DNA from: a virus
Reading direction: 5' to 3' (one strand)
IMG/VR virus record: IMGVR_UViG_3300031624_000224
Span: 1-32,372 of that record
DNA length: 32,372 bases
Positions 7,740 to 15,662 of this stretch are shown here, piece by piece (the stretch's first letter is position 1; every line of letters starts with the position of its first letter). A model generated the notes under the pieces. That model saw nothing but the letters and a program-made list of their open reading frames with translations, was not told the origin of the DNA and made no database searches. Position numbers and translations under genes: made by a program.

Positions 7740-8078
7740 ATGCAGGAGACCAATCGTGACACCACCAAGTCTTCCCTCTCACTACCGAAGACGCAGCTAA
7801 CAGAGTTGATGCAACACATCAACTTCGGCCGCATCGAGGGGATCGTCATCCGCAATGGCGAGTTTGTTCTTGATCCGCGGCCGCGGGTGGTCCGGGAGAT
7901 CAAGTTCTGCGCGGAAAACGGTCCGCGACCGGAGGTCACCAAACAGGACTTCGTGCTCAAGGCTCAAGTGCGCGATTTCTTCGCGCAGGTCGAAGCATTG
8001 GACAACGGAGTAATCCACTCTCTTGAAGTCAAGCACGGTCTTCCTTTCAAGATGATCTTCGAGGAGAACACTGCCTGA
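7740..8078 (+). CDS. Hypothetical protein (112 aa)
   Basis: ATG 7740 follows CGAAGGAGTGAT, a strong ribosome binding site. The product is compact, with an N-terminal Ser/Thr-rich segment, a strand-rich core (GRIEGIVIRNGEFVLDPRPRVVREIKF) and a helical part (VLKAQVRDFFAQVEALDNGVI) ending in LEVKHGLPFKMIFEE. Small proteins of this type occur in phage and integrative-element early regions, but I cannot assign a family or a function. It stands alone between two structured intergenic regions, so it may have its own promoter. None was identified. Confidence 0.75.
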   Translation: MQETNRDTTKSSLSLPKTQLTELMQHINFGRIEGIVIRNGEFVLDPRPRVVREIKFCAENGPRPEVTKQDFVLKAQVRDFFAQVEALDNGVIHSLEVKHGLPFKMIFEENTA

Positions 8079-8134
8079 GAGCGGGGGTTGGCTCCCCAAT
8101 TACAAATGAAGCTTTTCGCTACCTGACAACTAAC

Positions 8135-8242
8135 CGGCCACGAAGTGGAGGCGTTGTGGGTGCCGCTGACGCGGTGAACCTGCGACGCCTCTTCTCATAG
8201 TGGTCACTGCTTCCGTCGGCACCCACGCCCCCTCGGCCACGA
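8135..8242 (+). promoter_or_regulatory. Structured leader of the sigma factor gene
   Basis: Within the 174-nt gap before the sigma gene, GTGGGTGCCG (8156-8165) is the exact reverse complement of CGGCACCCAC (8217-8226). GAGGCGT (8148-8154) is also the reverse complement of ACGCCTC (8185-8191), and CGGCCACGA is repeated directly at 8135-8143 and 8234-8242. The right-hand arm ends about 26 nt before the ATG. This suggests a folded 5' leader that could expose or hide the start region, or a small RNA. No known riboswitch class is recognised. Confidence 0.4.
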
Positions 8243-8252
8243 GGAGGTCCAA

Positions 8253-8840
8253 ATGGGTTTCGACAATCACCCCGAAGCAGTCGACGAATATGCCGTTCAA
8301 CTCATCAAGTACAAGGCGAAACAATTGGTCGGACGAGTCGGATTCACAGAGTCCGACCGCGAGGACCTTGAGCAGGAAATGTTCCTGGACCTGCTCCGAC
8401 GACTCCCGAAGTACAATCCCAAGCGTGCACAGCGCAATACCTTCATCGCCCGGGTGGTAGAGCATAAGGTCGCCACCATCATCGAATCGCAAAAGGCAGG
8501 CATGCGGGACTACCGCCTCTGCCGGTGTTCCCTGAACGACCGGCTCGAGGATGAAGAAGGCGGCTCCGTGGAGCGCATGGATACCATCGACCAGGAGGAC
8601 TACCTGCGCCGTACTGGCAAGTCCTCACGACCCACCTCGGAGTTGCGCGATCTATCTCTCGATGTCTACGAAGCAATCAAGAAACTGCCGCCCGAGCTTC
8701 GGGAGCTTTGCGAGCGCTTAGATACTGATACAGTCACCGAGATCTCCCGCGACACCGGGATTCCGCGGGGTACGATCTATGAATCCATCAAGAAACTGCG
8801 CGCAATCTTCGAGGACGCGGGACTGAAGGACTATCTCTGA
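8253..8840 (+). CDS. Phage-type sigma-70 family RNA polymerase sigma factor
   Basis: 195 aa from ATG 8253, preceded by GAGGAGGTCCAA, a nearly perfect Shine-Dalgarno. Residues about 12-80 match sigma region 2 (FTESDREDLEQEMFLDLLRR, then YNPKRAQRNTFIARVVEHKV). Residues about 138-190 match region 4, with an HTH (TVTEISRDTGIPRGTIYESI). The linker is long and charged, as in ECF-like or mobile-element sigma factors. It would direct host RNA polymerase to element promoters. The recurrent CGGTARGTAW motif elsewhere in the window is a candidate target, though this is inference. Its leader is unusually structured, suggesting post-transcriptional control. Confidence 0.85.
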   Translation: MGFDNHPEAVDEYAVQLIKYKAKQLVGRVGFTESDREDLEQEMFLDLLRRLPKYNPKRAQRNTFIARVVEHKVATIIESQKAGMRDYRLCRCSLNDRLEDEEGGSVERMDTIDQEDYLRRTGKSSRPTSELRDLSLDVYEAIKKLPPELRELCERLDTDTVTEISRDTGIPRGTIYESIKKLRAIFEDAGLKDYL

Positions 8841-8841
8841 C

Positions 8842-8894
8842 CATCCGACGGTCCAGGGTCGCTTCCGGTAGGTAATGACCGGGTCGGATGCCGG
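8842..8894 (+). promoter_or_regulatory. CGGTARGTAW motif, copy 2, in a hairpin loop
   Basis: CGGTAGGTAA (8866-8875) lies in the loop of a stem formed by CATCCGACGGTC (8842-8853) with GACC (8877-8880) and GTCGGATG (8883-8890), interrupted by a 2-nt bulge. GTCGGATGCCGG (8883-8894) is shared exactly with copy 1 at 413-424. It lies about 100 nt upstream of the next gene and directly after the sigma gene stop. Confidence 0.45.
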
Positions 8895-8976
8895 CAAGGC
8901 GTTCAAGAAGCCCCAACGGCATTCGGCTCGGGCGCGCTCTCCAACGGACCGCATTGAACGGAATGGAGGATAGATC

Positions 8977-9291
8977 ATGAACCGAGAACTTTACCGATAC
9001 AACTTCGATTCCAAGGTCCCGATCCAGGACGTCGAGGAATCCCTGCTCCTGGCTGTGCTCGCCGCCGAGAGCCTGCACGGTCGCTCCCTGGTACGACTTG
9101 ATGCGTCTTTCTGCCTGGACTCGAAAAAGCGTTCCTGCGTGGTGGACGCAGCGACCGATGTCGGACGCGCCATTGCCAGGATTTTCACCGGGTTCCTTTC
9201 CCGCGAGTTCGGTGAAGAGGCGTTCAAGGTCGAACGGGTGGGAGACGCGCATCCGGTCTCTCCGGAGCTGAAAGCCACGGGGGCCGCCTGA
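8977..9291 (+). CDS. Hypothetical protein of the recombination operon (104 aa)
   Basis: ATG 8977 follows GGAATGGAGGATAGATC. The sequence is a simple alpha/beta mix: IQDVEESLLLAVLAAESLHG as a long helix, LVRLDASFCLDSKKRSCVVD as strands, and DVGRAIARIFTGFLSREFG as a second helix. No domain is recognised. The stop codon overlaps the start of the nuclease gene (TGATG), so it is translationally coupled to the recombination genes and is probably an accessory part of that operon. Confidence 0.75.
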   Translation: MNRELYRYNFDSKVPIQDVEESLLLAVLAAESLHGRSLVRLDASFCLDSKKRSCVVDAATDVGRAIARIFTGFLSREFGEEAFKVERVGDAHPVSPELKATGAA

Positions 9292-10307
9292 TGGGTGCGA
9301 ATACGATCACCACCTACTCGATGTGGAGCCTCTTCCGCAACTGCCGAAAGGCGTGCGAATGGCGTTACCTCCACGAGCTGGTTCCCCTGGAGCAGGATCA
9401 CAACCTGGCGTTCGGGACGGTAATCCACAGATGCCTCGAGGTCTGGCACAGCACCGGAAATCTGGAAATGGTCATCGACCATATCGACCGGACCTATCCG
9501 AACCGGAATCAGGACGACGCCCAGAAACGCGACTGGCACCTGGCTGCTGCCATGATGAAGGGCTATGCGTCGTGCTACCCGACCGAGGAGTTCGAAGTCG
9601 TATCCCTTGAGAGAACCTTTGACGGGAAGATAATCAACCCGGCCACGGGCGCATCATCGAGGAGCTTCGTTCTGGCCGGCCGCGTGGACGGAATCGTCCG
9701 CGCCGGTGACGAGCATTACCTGCTTGAGCACAAGACCGCCTCTCAGGTGGATGCGGATTACCTGGAGCGGTTGTGGACCGACTTCCAGATCGTCCTGTAC
9801 TCCCGTTACGTCGAGCAGGCGCTCGGCATCCGCGTCGCGGGCGTGCTCTACAACATCCTCGTCAAGGCGCGCCTGCAACAGGGACGCGGCGAGACCGAGG
9901 TCGAGTTCGAAGCGCGGCGGGCCGATCTGATCGCAAAGTCCAAGACCGGGAAGACCAGCGCCAAACGCAAGCTCCCGGAAGGCGATGACGCATTCCAGGA
10001 ACGACTGGCCGCCAAGTACGGCGAGCCGGGCATGTTCCACCGGGAGATGCTCTACATCTCGAGCGACCGCTTCGAGACGCTGCAGGCCGAGCTGTGGGAG
10101 CTGACCCAGGCTTTTCTCGATGCCCGAAGACGCGGCGTCTTCTACCAGAACACCGCCTTCTGTTTCCACTATCGGCGACCCTGCGCGTATTTCCCGCTCT
10201 GCCGTTCCGACGGCAGTCCCAACGTCATCGACAACCTTTACTGCAAAGTCCCCCCGCATGAAGAGCTGCGGGACGAAGTCTCGGTGAATGAGGCTCCGGC
10301 ATTTTGA
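9291..10307 (+). CDS. PD-(D/E)XK nuclease, RecB/Cas4-like
   Basis: 338 aa. The nuclease signature is present: motif I histidine in FGTVIHRCLEVWH (His46), Asp133 in LAGRVDGIV, and Glu146-His-Lys148 in YLLEHKTAS, followed by the helix WTDFQIVLYSRYVEQAL with Gln166. Cys18 near the N-terminus (FRNCRKACEW) and three C-terminal Cys in FCFHYRRPCAYFPLC could bind an iron-sulfur cluster, as in Cas4 and AddB. Such proteins are 5'-3' or end-processing exonucleases. With the adjacent Sak4-like protein it would form a phage-type recombination pair. No CRISPR array or cas gene is visible nearby, so a Cas4 role is not supported. Confidence 0.9.
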   Translation: MGANTITTYSMWSLFRNCRKACEWRYLHELVPLEQDHNLAFGTVIHRCLEVWHSTGNLEMVIDHIDRTYPNRNQDDAQKRDWHLAAAMMKGYASCYPTEEFEVVSLERTFDGKIINPATGASSRSFVLAGRVDGIVRAGDEHYLLEHKTASQVDADYLERLWTDFQIVLYSRYVEQALGIRVAGVLYNILVKARLQQGRGETEVEFEARRADLIAKSKTGKTSAKRKLPEGDDAFQERLAAKYGEPGMFHREMLYISSDRFETLQAELWELTQAFLDARRRGVFYQNTAFCFHYRRPCAYFPLCRSDGSPNVIDNLYCKVPPHEELRDEVSVNEAPAF

Positions 10308-10329
10308 GGATAAGCAAAGGAGTAGACAT

Positions 10330-11109
10330 ATGTTACCGACAAAGACAACGCCACAGAAACAGAACCTGGCCGATCTGACTGTGCTCGTGTACGGGCGCAG
10401 CAAGATCGGCAAATCGACCTGGTGCTCGCATTCCGATGGAGCCCTGTTCCTGGCCACCGAGCCGGGACTGAACGCCTTGGATGTGTACCAGGTGCCTATC
10501 AGGTCATGGGACGAATTGCTCGCCGCATGCAGCGAGATCGCCGAAGGCAAACATCCGTTCAAGACCGTCATCATTGACACAATCGACAATGCCTACCGCA
10601 TGTGTAGCGACTATATCTGCGCCAAATTCAAGATCGAGCACGAGTCCGACCTCGGCTACGGCAAGGGCTGGGCACTGATCAACAACGAGCTTCATCGAGT
10701 CCTCACCAAGCTGGCGTTTCTTCCTTACGGCCTCTTTCTCGTCTCGCATTCCGTGGAAAAAGAGATCGAGACACGCACCGGCAAATTCACCCGGATCGTT
10801 CCGACCCTGCCCGACAAAGCCCGCAAGATCGTGCTGGGGATGGTCGACCTCATCCTCTACTGCGACCTCGAGGCGGTGACGGACGAGGAGGGAAAGACTT
10901 CCTATCGCCGCGTCATGCGAACCAAGCCAAGTCCGCACTACGAGGCGGGTGATCGGACGGGCCGTCTGCCCGAAACCATCGACCTCGACTTCTCCAAGTT
11001 CACTGAAGCGTTCAACAGGCCGGCGGCCGCGCCCAAGGCGGGTGCCTCGCGGCCGACCTCGGCACCGGGGGATACGCGGGACAAGAAGCCCGTTCCCGCC
11101 GGTAAATAA
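10330..11109 (+). CDS. Sak4-like RecA-fold ATPase (phage nucleotide-binding protein)
   Basis: 259 aa from ATG 10330, which has AAAGGAGTAGAC upstream; an earlier in-frame start would lie inside the nuclease gene. Walker A is VYGRSKIGKSTWC (residues about 20-32) and Walker B is VIIDT (80-84) in FKTVIIDTIDNAYR. The C-terminus is Ala/Pro-rich and disordered (RPAAAPKAGASRPTS). Gene order (nuclease, this ATPase, DUF669, ERCC4) matches the Sak4-type single-strand-annealing modules of phages, in which this shortened RecA-like protein promotes annealing or strand exchange with an SSB partner. Confidence 0.85.
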   Translation: MLPTKTTPQKQNLADLTVLVYGRSKIGKSTWCSHSDGALFLATEPGLNALDVYQVPIRSWDELLAACSEIAEGKHPFKTVIIDTIDNAYRMCSDYICAKFKIEHESDLGYGKGWALINNELHRVLTKLAFLPYGLFLVSHSVEKEIETRTGKFTRIVPTLPDKARKIVLGMVDLILYCDLEAVTDEEGKTSYRRVMRTKPSPHYEAGDRTGRLPETIDLDFSKFTEAFNRPAAAPKAGASRPTSAPGDTRDKKPVPAGK

Positions 11110-11131
11110 CCCATAGATGGAGGATATAACC

Positions 11132-11626
11132 ATGCAGAACGAAGATTACGGACACAACGACCAGACCCTCGGTTCAGAGGACCTCGACCTTGCGCAGTTC
11201 GACGATGATTTCGCGCAAGCCGAAGTCGAAGACCGGGAGTTCGAACCTATTCCCGACGGCAAATACCAGGTGAATGTCGAGCGGGTGGAGTTGACTCGCG
11301 CGCAGACCTCGGGCAATCCGATGCTCAAGTGGACGCTTCGAGTGATCGCGCCGCAGTTCCGCGGAAGGCTCCTCTGGCGCAACAACGTGATGGCCACCCG
11401 CGAGAACATCAAGTGGCTCAAAACGGACCTGCACACCTGCGGACTCGATCTCGATAAGCTCTCCGAGCTTCCCAACAACCTGGACAAGCTGCTCAACGTC
11501 AAGATCGAGGTGACCAAGCGCACCCGGGGCGAAAACGAAAACGTCTATTTCAACCGGCGCATCGTGCTCGAAGACGGCGGGGACGAATACGATTCGGCGG
11601 CCAAAGATGCCCTCGCGCCGTTCTGA
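11132..11626 (+). CDS. DUF669 protein, probable single-strand-binding partner
   Basis: 164 aa from ATG 11132, with TGGAGGATATAACC upstream. After an acidic N-terminus (about 1-40) comes the DUF669 core: PIPDGKYQVNVERVELT, then GNPMLKWTLRVIAPQFRGR, and LWRNNVMATRENIKWLKTDL. The LNVKIEVTKR strand and the acidic tail EDGGDEYDSAAKDALAPF complete it; acidic tails are typical of SSB-like proteins. DUF669 genes are consistently next to Sak4-like ATPases. A second, decayed copy of this gene's 3' end lies at 19595-19633. Confidence 0.85.
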   Translation: MQNEDYGHNDQTLGSEDLDLAQFDDDFAQAEVEDREFEPIPDGKYQVNVERVELTRAQTSGNPMLKWTLRVIAPQFRGRLLWRNNVMATRENIKWLKTDLHTCGLDLDKLSELPNNLDKLLNVKIEVTKRTRGENENVYFNRRIVLEDGGDEYDSAAKDALAPF

Positions 11627-12065
11627 CGAGGACCGGATCACCGTCGTCGTCGACACACGGGAACAGGAGCCCTACACCTTCGATCCCCGATCCGTGGCGG
11701 TCATCCGTCGGGCACTCCCCGCCGGGGACTATTCCATCGAAGGACACGAGGACTCGGTGGCGGTGGAGCGCAAGACCCTCGAGGACTTCGTCTCCACCGT
11801 CATCCGTTCTCGGAAACGGTTCAAGAGAGAACTTCAGCGTCTTGCCGGATATGAATCAGCGTGCATTGTGGTTGAGGCTGACCTCAGCGACATCCTCGGT
11901 GGACGCTACCGTTCCGGTGCGCATCCTAACGCCGTCCTCGGAACCGTTCTTTCCATCGTCGTCGACTTTGGCATCCCGGTCTTCTTCTGCTCGGACCGAC
12001 AGGCCGCCTGCCGCTTCGTCGAGGGCTATTTGCTCAGATTTCACCGGAAGGGAGAGAGAGGATAG
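11607..12065 (+). CDS. ERCC4-domain nuclease
   Basis: 152 aa; ATG 11607 lies inside the DUF669 gene, overlapping it by 20 nt. The XPF/Mus81-type active site is complete: VVVDTREQEPYTF (Asp16), PAGDYSIEG (Gly40-Asp41), then VAVERKTLEDFVSTV with the ERK-x3-D signature at 54-60. The remainder (FKRELQRLAGYESACIVVEA; LRFHRKGERG) fits single-domain ERCC4 nucleases of phages, which lack the helicase and HhH parts. It would cut branched DNA in recombination. A decayed copy of its first 20 codons lies at 19634-19689. Confidence 0.9.
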   Translation: MPSRRSDEDRITVVVDTREQEPYTFDPRSVAVIRRALPAGDYSIEGHEDSVAVERKTLEDFVSTVIRSRKRFKRELQRLAGYESACIVVEADLSDILGGRYRSGAHPNAVLGTVLSIVVDFGIPVFFCSDRQAACRFVEGYLLRFHRKGERG

Positions 12066-12075
12066 CGATTGAACC

Positions 12076-12115
12076 CACTGGCTGTTGCGTAGCGCAGCAG
12101 AGTGCAAATCCAGTG
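12076..12115. terminator. Nested hairpin between convergent genes
   Basis: An 8-bp stem, CTGTTGCG (12082-12089) with CGCAGCAG (12093-12100, one G-T pair), closes a 3-nt loop. It is flanked by CACTGG (12076-12081) and CCAGTG (12110-12115). It sits between the stops of the ERCC4 gene and the convergent SbcC-like gene, as expected for a bidirectional terminator, although no T tract follows. Confidence 0.45.
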
Positions 12116-12125
12116 CAGTGATTTG

Positions 12126-15100
12126 TTAACTTTCCGTAACATTTTCGCTGCCAATCTCATGTATGAAAATCCCCGCCTTTGCGTCAATTGGCTTTGATAG
12201 TTCAACAACTCTTCTATGATGCGTAAAAAGGAGCACCTGCGTACTTGATGCCAATTCAGCAAGAACCTCCAAGCAGACGCGAGTACGGTTGTCGTCAAAG
12301 CCAATGAGAATATCGTCCACGACAAACGGCATGGGTTCCCCCTTGCTCAGATGCTGTTCAAGCGTGGCCAGGCGTAGGGCGAGGTAAAGCTGGTCTCGTG
12401 AGCCATCGCTCATGCCGTCGACAGTAACCTCTTTGTCATTGGGGCGTACACCCAGCAATATGGGATTTCCCTTGTCATCTAATTCGTCTCGGAGTCCCGC
12501 ATAGGAACCCAAGGTCAGCTTGGAGAATAATTCACCTGCTCTGGCTAGAACCGGGGCCTGGTTTGTCTTTCGGAAGTTTTCGATTCGCTGTTCGAGGATG
12601 AGTGCGGCGGCCTGCAGTCGAAGATATTGTTCGGCATTCGAAGCTATGCTGGCAAGGTGCTCCTCGGCATCTTCCGATGCATTTGCGGCCAGGGCACTGC
12701 CATCCTTCGCATTGATTTCATTTTGAAGAGTCTGTCGGTGATCTCTTAATTTGTCCCGTTCGCCATGAAGCGCCTTCAGCTCACCGGCGACCTTTTCAAG
12801 CTCACCCTCTATTGCATCCGTTTCCGATGCTTCTGACTCCTTTTCGAGTTCTTCAATGCTCAAGCCATCGCCGTTTCTATTAAGCTCTTGGTCGAGCATA
12901 TCCAGTTTTTTTTGTAGGTCCCGCTTGTTTTTCGATTTTTCACCGGCCTCTACTAGTTCCTCATCAGTTTCGACCTTGGCTTGAGTCCTCAATGCGGCCA
13001 ACTGTTCCTTGGAGTTTCGGCTCGTGATATCGGCATTCTCGATTTCCTGTTTGATTTCTTTGAGTTGCGATTCAATCTTGGTTAAGCTTGCTCGGGCTTC
13101 ACGCGCCATGTTCAGATCGCTATTCAATTGAGCGGCAATCGCCGATGCTTCTAACCCTTCTCGTTTGACCCCGATGCTGTCGGCAAACTCGAATACCTTT
13201 TCGTCGAATTTCTCTTTAACCTGATCCATCCCATAAATGCGTTTACGCAAGTCCTCTGACTTGTCGTGTTTATCAAAGAAAGACAACAGGTTATCGAAAG
13301 TCTCGGTCGCATGCTCAGGATGAACATCTTCCTTCAATCCCAAGCCCTCTATGGCCTCTATCCATTCTTGTTTCCAGCTTGAAAGATCGACGCCAACTGA
13401 CTTCAATTCATCCTTTTTTCTCTTTAGACGAATTTCGGATTCTTTGAGCAGATGTTCATTTTGGCGACGCTTTTCACGAATAGCTTCTTCTTCCTCTACT
13501 CGCTGCTCACACAACGAAATCAGGGATTCAAGGCTCATATCCTGCGTGTCTGTTGATGAGTCGAATTTTGAGATTTGACCAGATACGGTCTGCTTCAGTT
13601 GCTCGCACTCTTCGGCGAGACTTTGTTGATTTGCTGAGTAGCGTTTTGCGGTTTGGACTTTTTCGATAAGGTTCTCTACTCTGAGAAGCCACTGCTTCAT
13701 TTCCCTCGGAGTTCCAGCCTCTATCTTCAGCGGTTCCCATATAGCGGACCATCTCGCCTGGAAATCATTTTGTCTTGCCCTTATGTTCTCAAGGGCTCCC
13801 AGTAGGTCATCAATTCGCGATTGTAGAGTTTCTATCTTTGATTCTAGCTCTGCTCGCTTAACGACCTGGTCAGCTTCCATTCGGAGGCGATCAGATACGT
13901 GGTCAGCAGACTCGACTTTCTTCTCGTATGTGGATGGCAAATCGTCATCTTGAACGTATTCAGAAATCTCGTTTTCAACAACCTCGGTCTGTTCGATATA
14001 CTTGCGTTTGATCAGCTGCCAGCCGGTAGTTCTAACATCTCGCGAAGTTTCCAAGTCGGCAAGGGTCGGCACATCACTTTGAAGCAAAAGTGCCTTTAAA
14101 TCTTGTTCTGCCTGCCTTTTCTCCTCGTCAACTTCCTGCTCTTCTCGAGTCGTATCTTTGTATTCTTCTGACAGTGCTTCATTTTCTTTTTCGAACTGGT
14201 CCAACGTTTCAGATACTGGCAGAGATAGCTTCAATACGGCATCAACCGAGCCAGTGTACCTTCCCAGCCTCGCCAGTTCGTTTTGGCATGCCTCATTTTC
14301 GTCACAAGCTTGCTTCTGTGCTTCGGCTAACCGCTGCTCGACATTGCCTGCCTTTCGAGCTGCTGCAATCGAGGCCTTAAGCTCTTTCAAGTCAATGTCG
14401 GATTCCGAGCTGTTGTCTAATTCGCTTTGTAAAGATCTACGCTCGTCTTCGATATCTTTAATGGACGCTTCGGCCTGTTCCTTGTTTTGGACCAACAAGC
14501 TGTGCTTTTGGGCTAATCCCGAAATCCATTTCTTGTTATTGAGAAGCGGTCGCAAATCGTCAGCTTGATCCAAACCAACATCCGGGCGAACAGTTTTAAG
14601 TAGTGTTTCGGCTTCGTTGCGCAGCAAACGCCTTTTACCATCCTGCTGCGGACGGTCCTTGAGCGTTTTTTCGACGGCTCCAAGTTCCTTATGAAGCACC
14701 AAGATGGCTTCCTCGTTTTCAAGAAGATCGCTTCGAACGATTAATGATTCCGATTCCTCTTTTAAGCCTAGCAGCTTTGCTTCTAGTCGCTCCTTGCTTT
14801 CACTGGCAGATTGAAGATTGCTGCTGGCGGTTCTTCTCTTTTCCTCAGAATCTTCGGGCATCAGATCCACCTGACCCAGGGCTTCAATTCTCCCCAAGAC
14901 GCTCCGACGCTCAGCCAAGGCTCCCTTTACGCGGTTGACCCGCTCCAGGCGACTTTTCACCTTGCCTTTTGCTTCAATATCCTTCTCTATTTTCTCAATG
15001 GTCGCTATCGTGTCTGATAGGTCTTTTTGCAGTTTCTTCCAGTCAGAAACAGGCAAGGTCGCTTCCTTTATTCTTTTCTGAGCTTCCTTATAGATGGCGA

Positions 15101-15662
15101 TTGCCTGGTTTATGACCGACTTGGAACCACGCGATTTGAAGATCTCGTCCGCGCCGTTTTGCATCGCAGTCAGTACTTCTCGTAGATTTGCGGTCCCAAC
15201 TGCTGCACTAAAAAGAGCCTGACCAAGGTCGCCAGACTGTTCCAATAGTTCACGACCTCCCGCGATCAATCTTTCATGATCGATTCCCCAAAGCTTTGTA
15301 AATAGGTTTTCGTCAATACTCGCGGGAATAAACGGTATCAGAGAACCATCATCCATTGGATCGTTGGTACCGTACATCAGCAATGTGTCCTTGTTCCCCT
15401 TTTTTCTTGTAAATTCGAGGGTGGAGCCATCTGTAAGTCGCAACTGCCCCCCGATTCGAAGCTGCGAATGCGAATGCAGGAAACTGTCATTGGTCCTGGC
15501 GGGAATACCAAATAGCCAGGCAATAAGGGCTCGAAGCGAGGTGCTTTTGCCAGCTTCGTTGTCACCGTAGATTAGATGTAATCCCGAGTCGCCATTAGTA
15601 AGATCTAACGACTGATCTGTGAATGGGCCGTAAGCAAACAGGTCAAGACGGTCGATTCTCAT
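12126..15662 (-). CDS. SbcC/Rad50-like AAA ATPase (YhaN-like)
   Basis: 1178 aa. Walker A is YGDNEAGKST (about residues 32-41) after the typical opening FAYGPFTDQSLDL. A very long coiled coil fills the centre, rich in Glu/Lys/Leu heptads (for example EEEITT-type and RLKRKKDELKSVG stretches). The C-terminal lobe has the ABC signature MSDGSRDQLYLALRLATLE (about 1079-1097), Walker B MPFVVDDILIGFDDNR (about 1105-1120) and the His-switch LLFTHHRRVVE. No central CxxC zinc hook is obvious, as in YhaN rather than Rad50. It starts inside the stop of the upstream phosphoesterase gene, so the pair is coupled. The region is AT-richer than its neighbours and opposite in strand, suggesting later acquisition. 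Confidence 0.9.
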   Translation of the reverse strand: MRIDRLDLFAYGPFTDQSLDLTNGDSGLHLIYGDNEAGKSTSLRALIAWLFGIPARTNDSFLHSHSQLRIGGQLRLTDGSTLEFTRKKGNKDTLLMYGTNDPMDDGSLIPFIPASIDENLFTKLWGIDHERLIAGGRELLEQSGDLGQALFSAAVGTANLREVLTAMQNGADEIFKSRGSKSVINQAIAIYKEAQKRIKEATLPVSDWKKLQKDLSDTIATIEKIEKDIEAKGKVKSRLERVNRVKGALAERRSVLGRIEALGQVDLMPEDSEEKRRTASSNLQSASESKERLEAKLLGLKEESESLIVRSDLLENEEAILVLHKELGAVEKTLKDRPQQDGKRRLLRNEAETLLKTVRPDVGLDQADDLRPLLNNKKWISGLAQKHSLLVQNKEQAEASIKDIEDERRSLQSELDNSSESDIDLKELKASIAAARKAGNVEQRLAEAQKQACDENEACQNELARLGRYTGSVDAVLKLSLPVSETLDQFEKENEALSEEYKDTTREEQEVDEEKRQAEQDLKALLLQSDVPTLADLETSRDVRTTGWQLIKRKYIEQTEVVENEISEYVQDDDLPSTYEKKVESADHVSDRLRMEADQVVKRAELESKIETLQSRIDDLLGALENIRARQNDFQARWSAIWEPLKIEAGTPREMKQWLLRVENLIEKVQTAKRYSANQQSLAEECEQLKQTVSGQISKFDSSTDTQDMSLESLISLCEQRVEEEEAIREKRRQNEHLLKESEIRLKRKKDELKSVGVDLSSWKQEWIEAIEGLGLKEDVHPEHATETFDNLLSFFDKHDKSEDLRKRIYGMDQVKEKFDEKVFEFADSIGVKREGLEASAIAAQLNSDLNMAREARASLTKIESQLKEIKQEIENADITSRNSKEQLAALRTQAKVETDEELVEAGEKSKNKRDLQKKLDMLDQELNRNGDGLSIEELEKESEASETDAIEGELEKVAGELKALHGERDKLRDHRQTLQNEINAKDGSALAANASEDAEEHLASIASNAEQYLRLQAAALILEQRIENFRKTNQAPVLARAGELFSKLTLGSYAGLRDELDDKGNPILLGVRPNDKEVTVDGMSDGSRDQLYLALRLATLEQHLSKGEPMPFVVDDILIGFDDNRTRVCLEVLAELASSTQVLLFTHHRRVVELSKPIDAKAGIFIHEIGSENVTES

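Noticed and set aside
9291-10307. Cas4 of a CRISPR system
   Set aside because: The fold and Cys pattern are shared, but the neighbours are Sak4, DUF669 and ERCC4, so a phage recombination nuclease is the better reading.
9654-10589. 311-codon open frame on the minus strand
   Set aside because: Antisense to the RecB/Cas4-like nuclease and the start of the Sak4-like gene, both of which have clear catalytic motifs.
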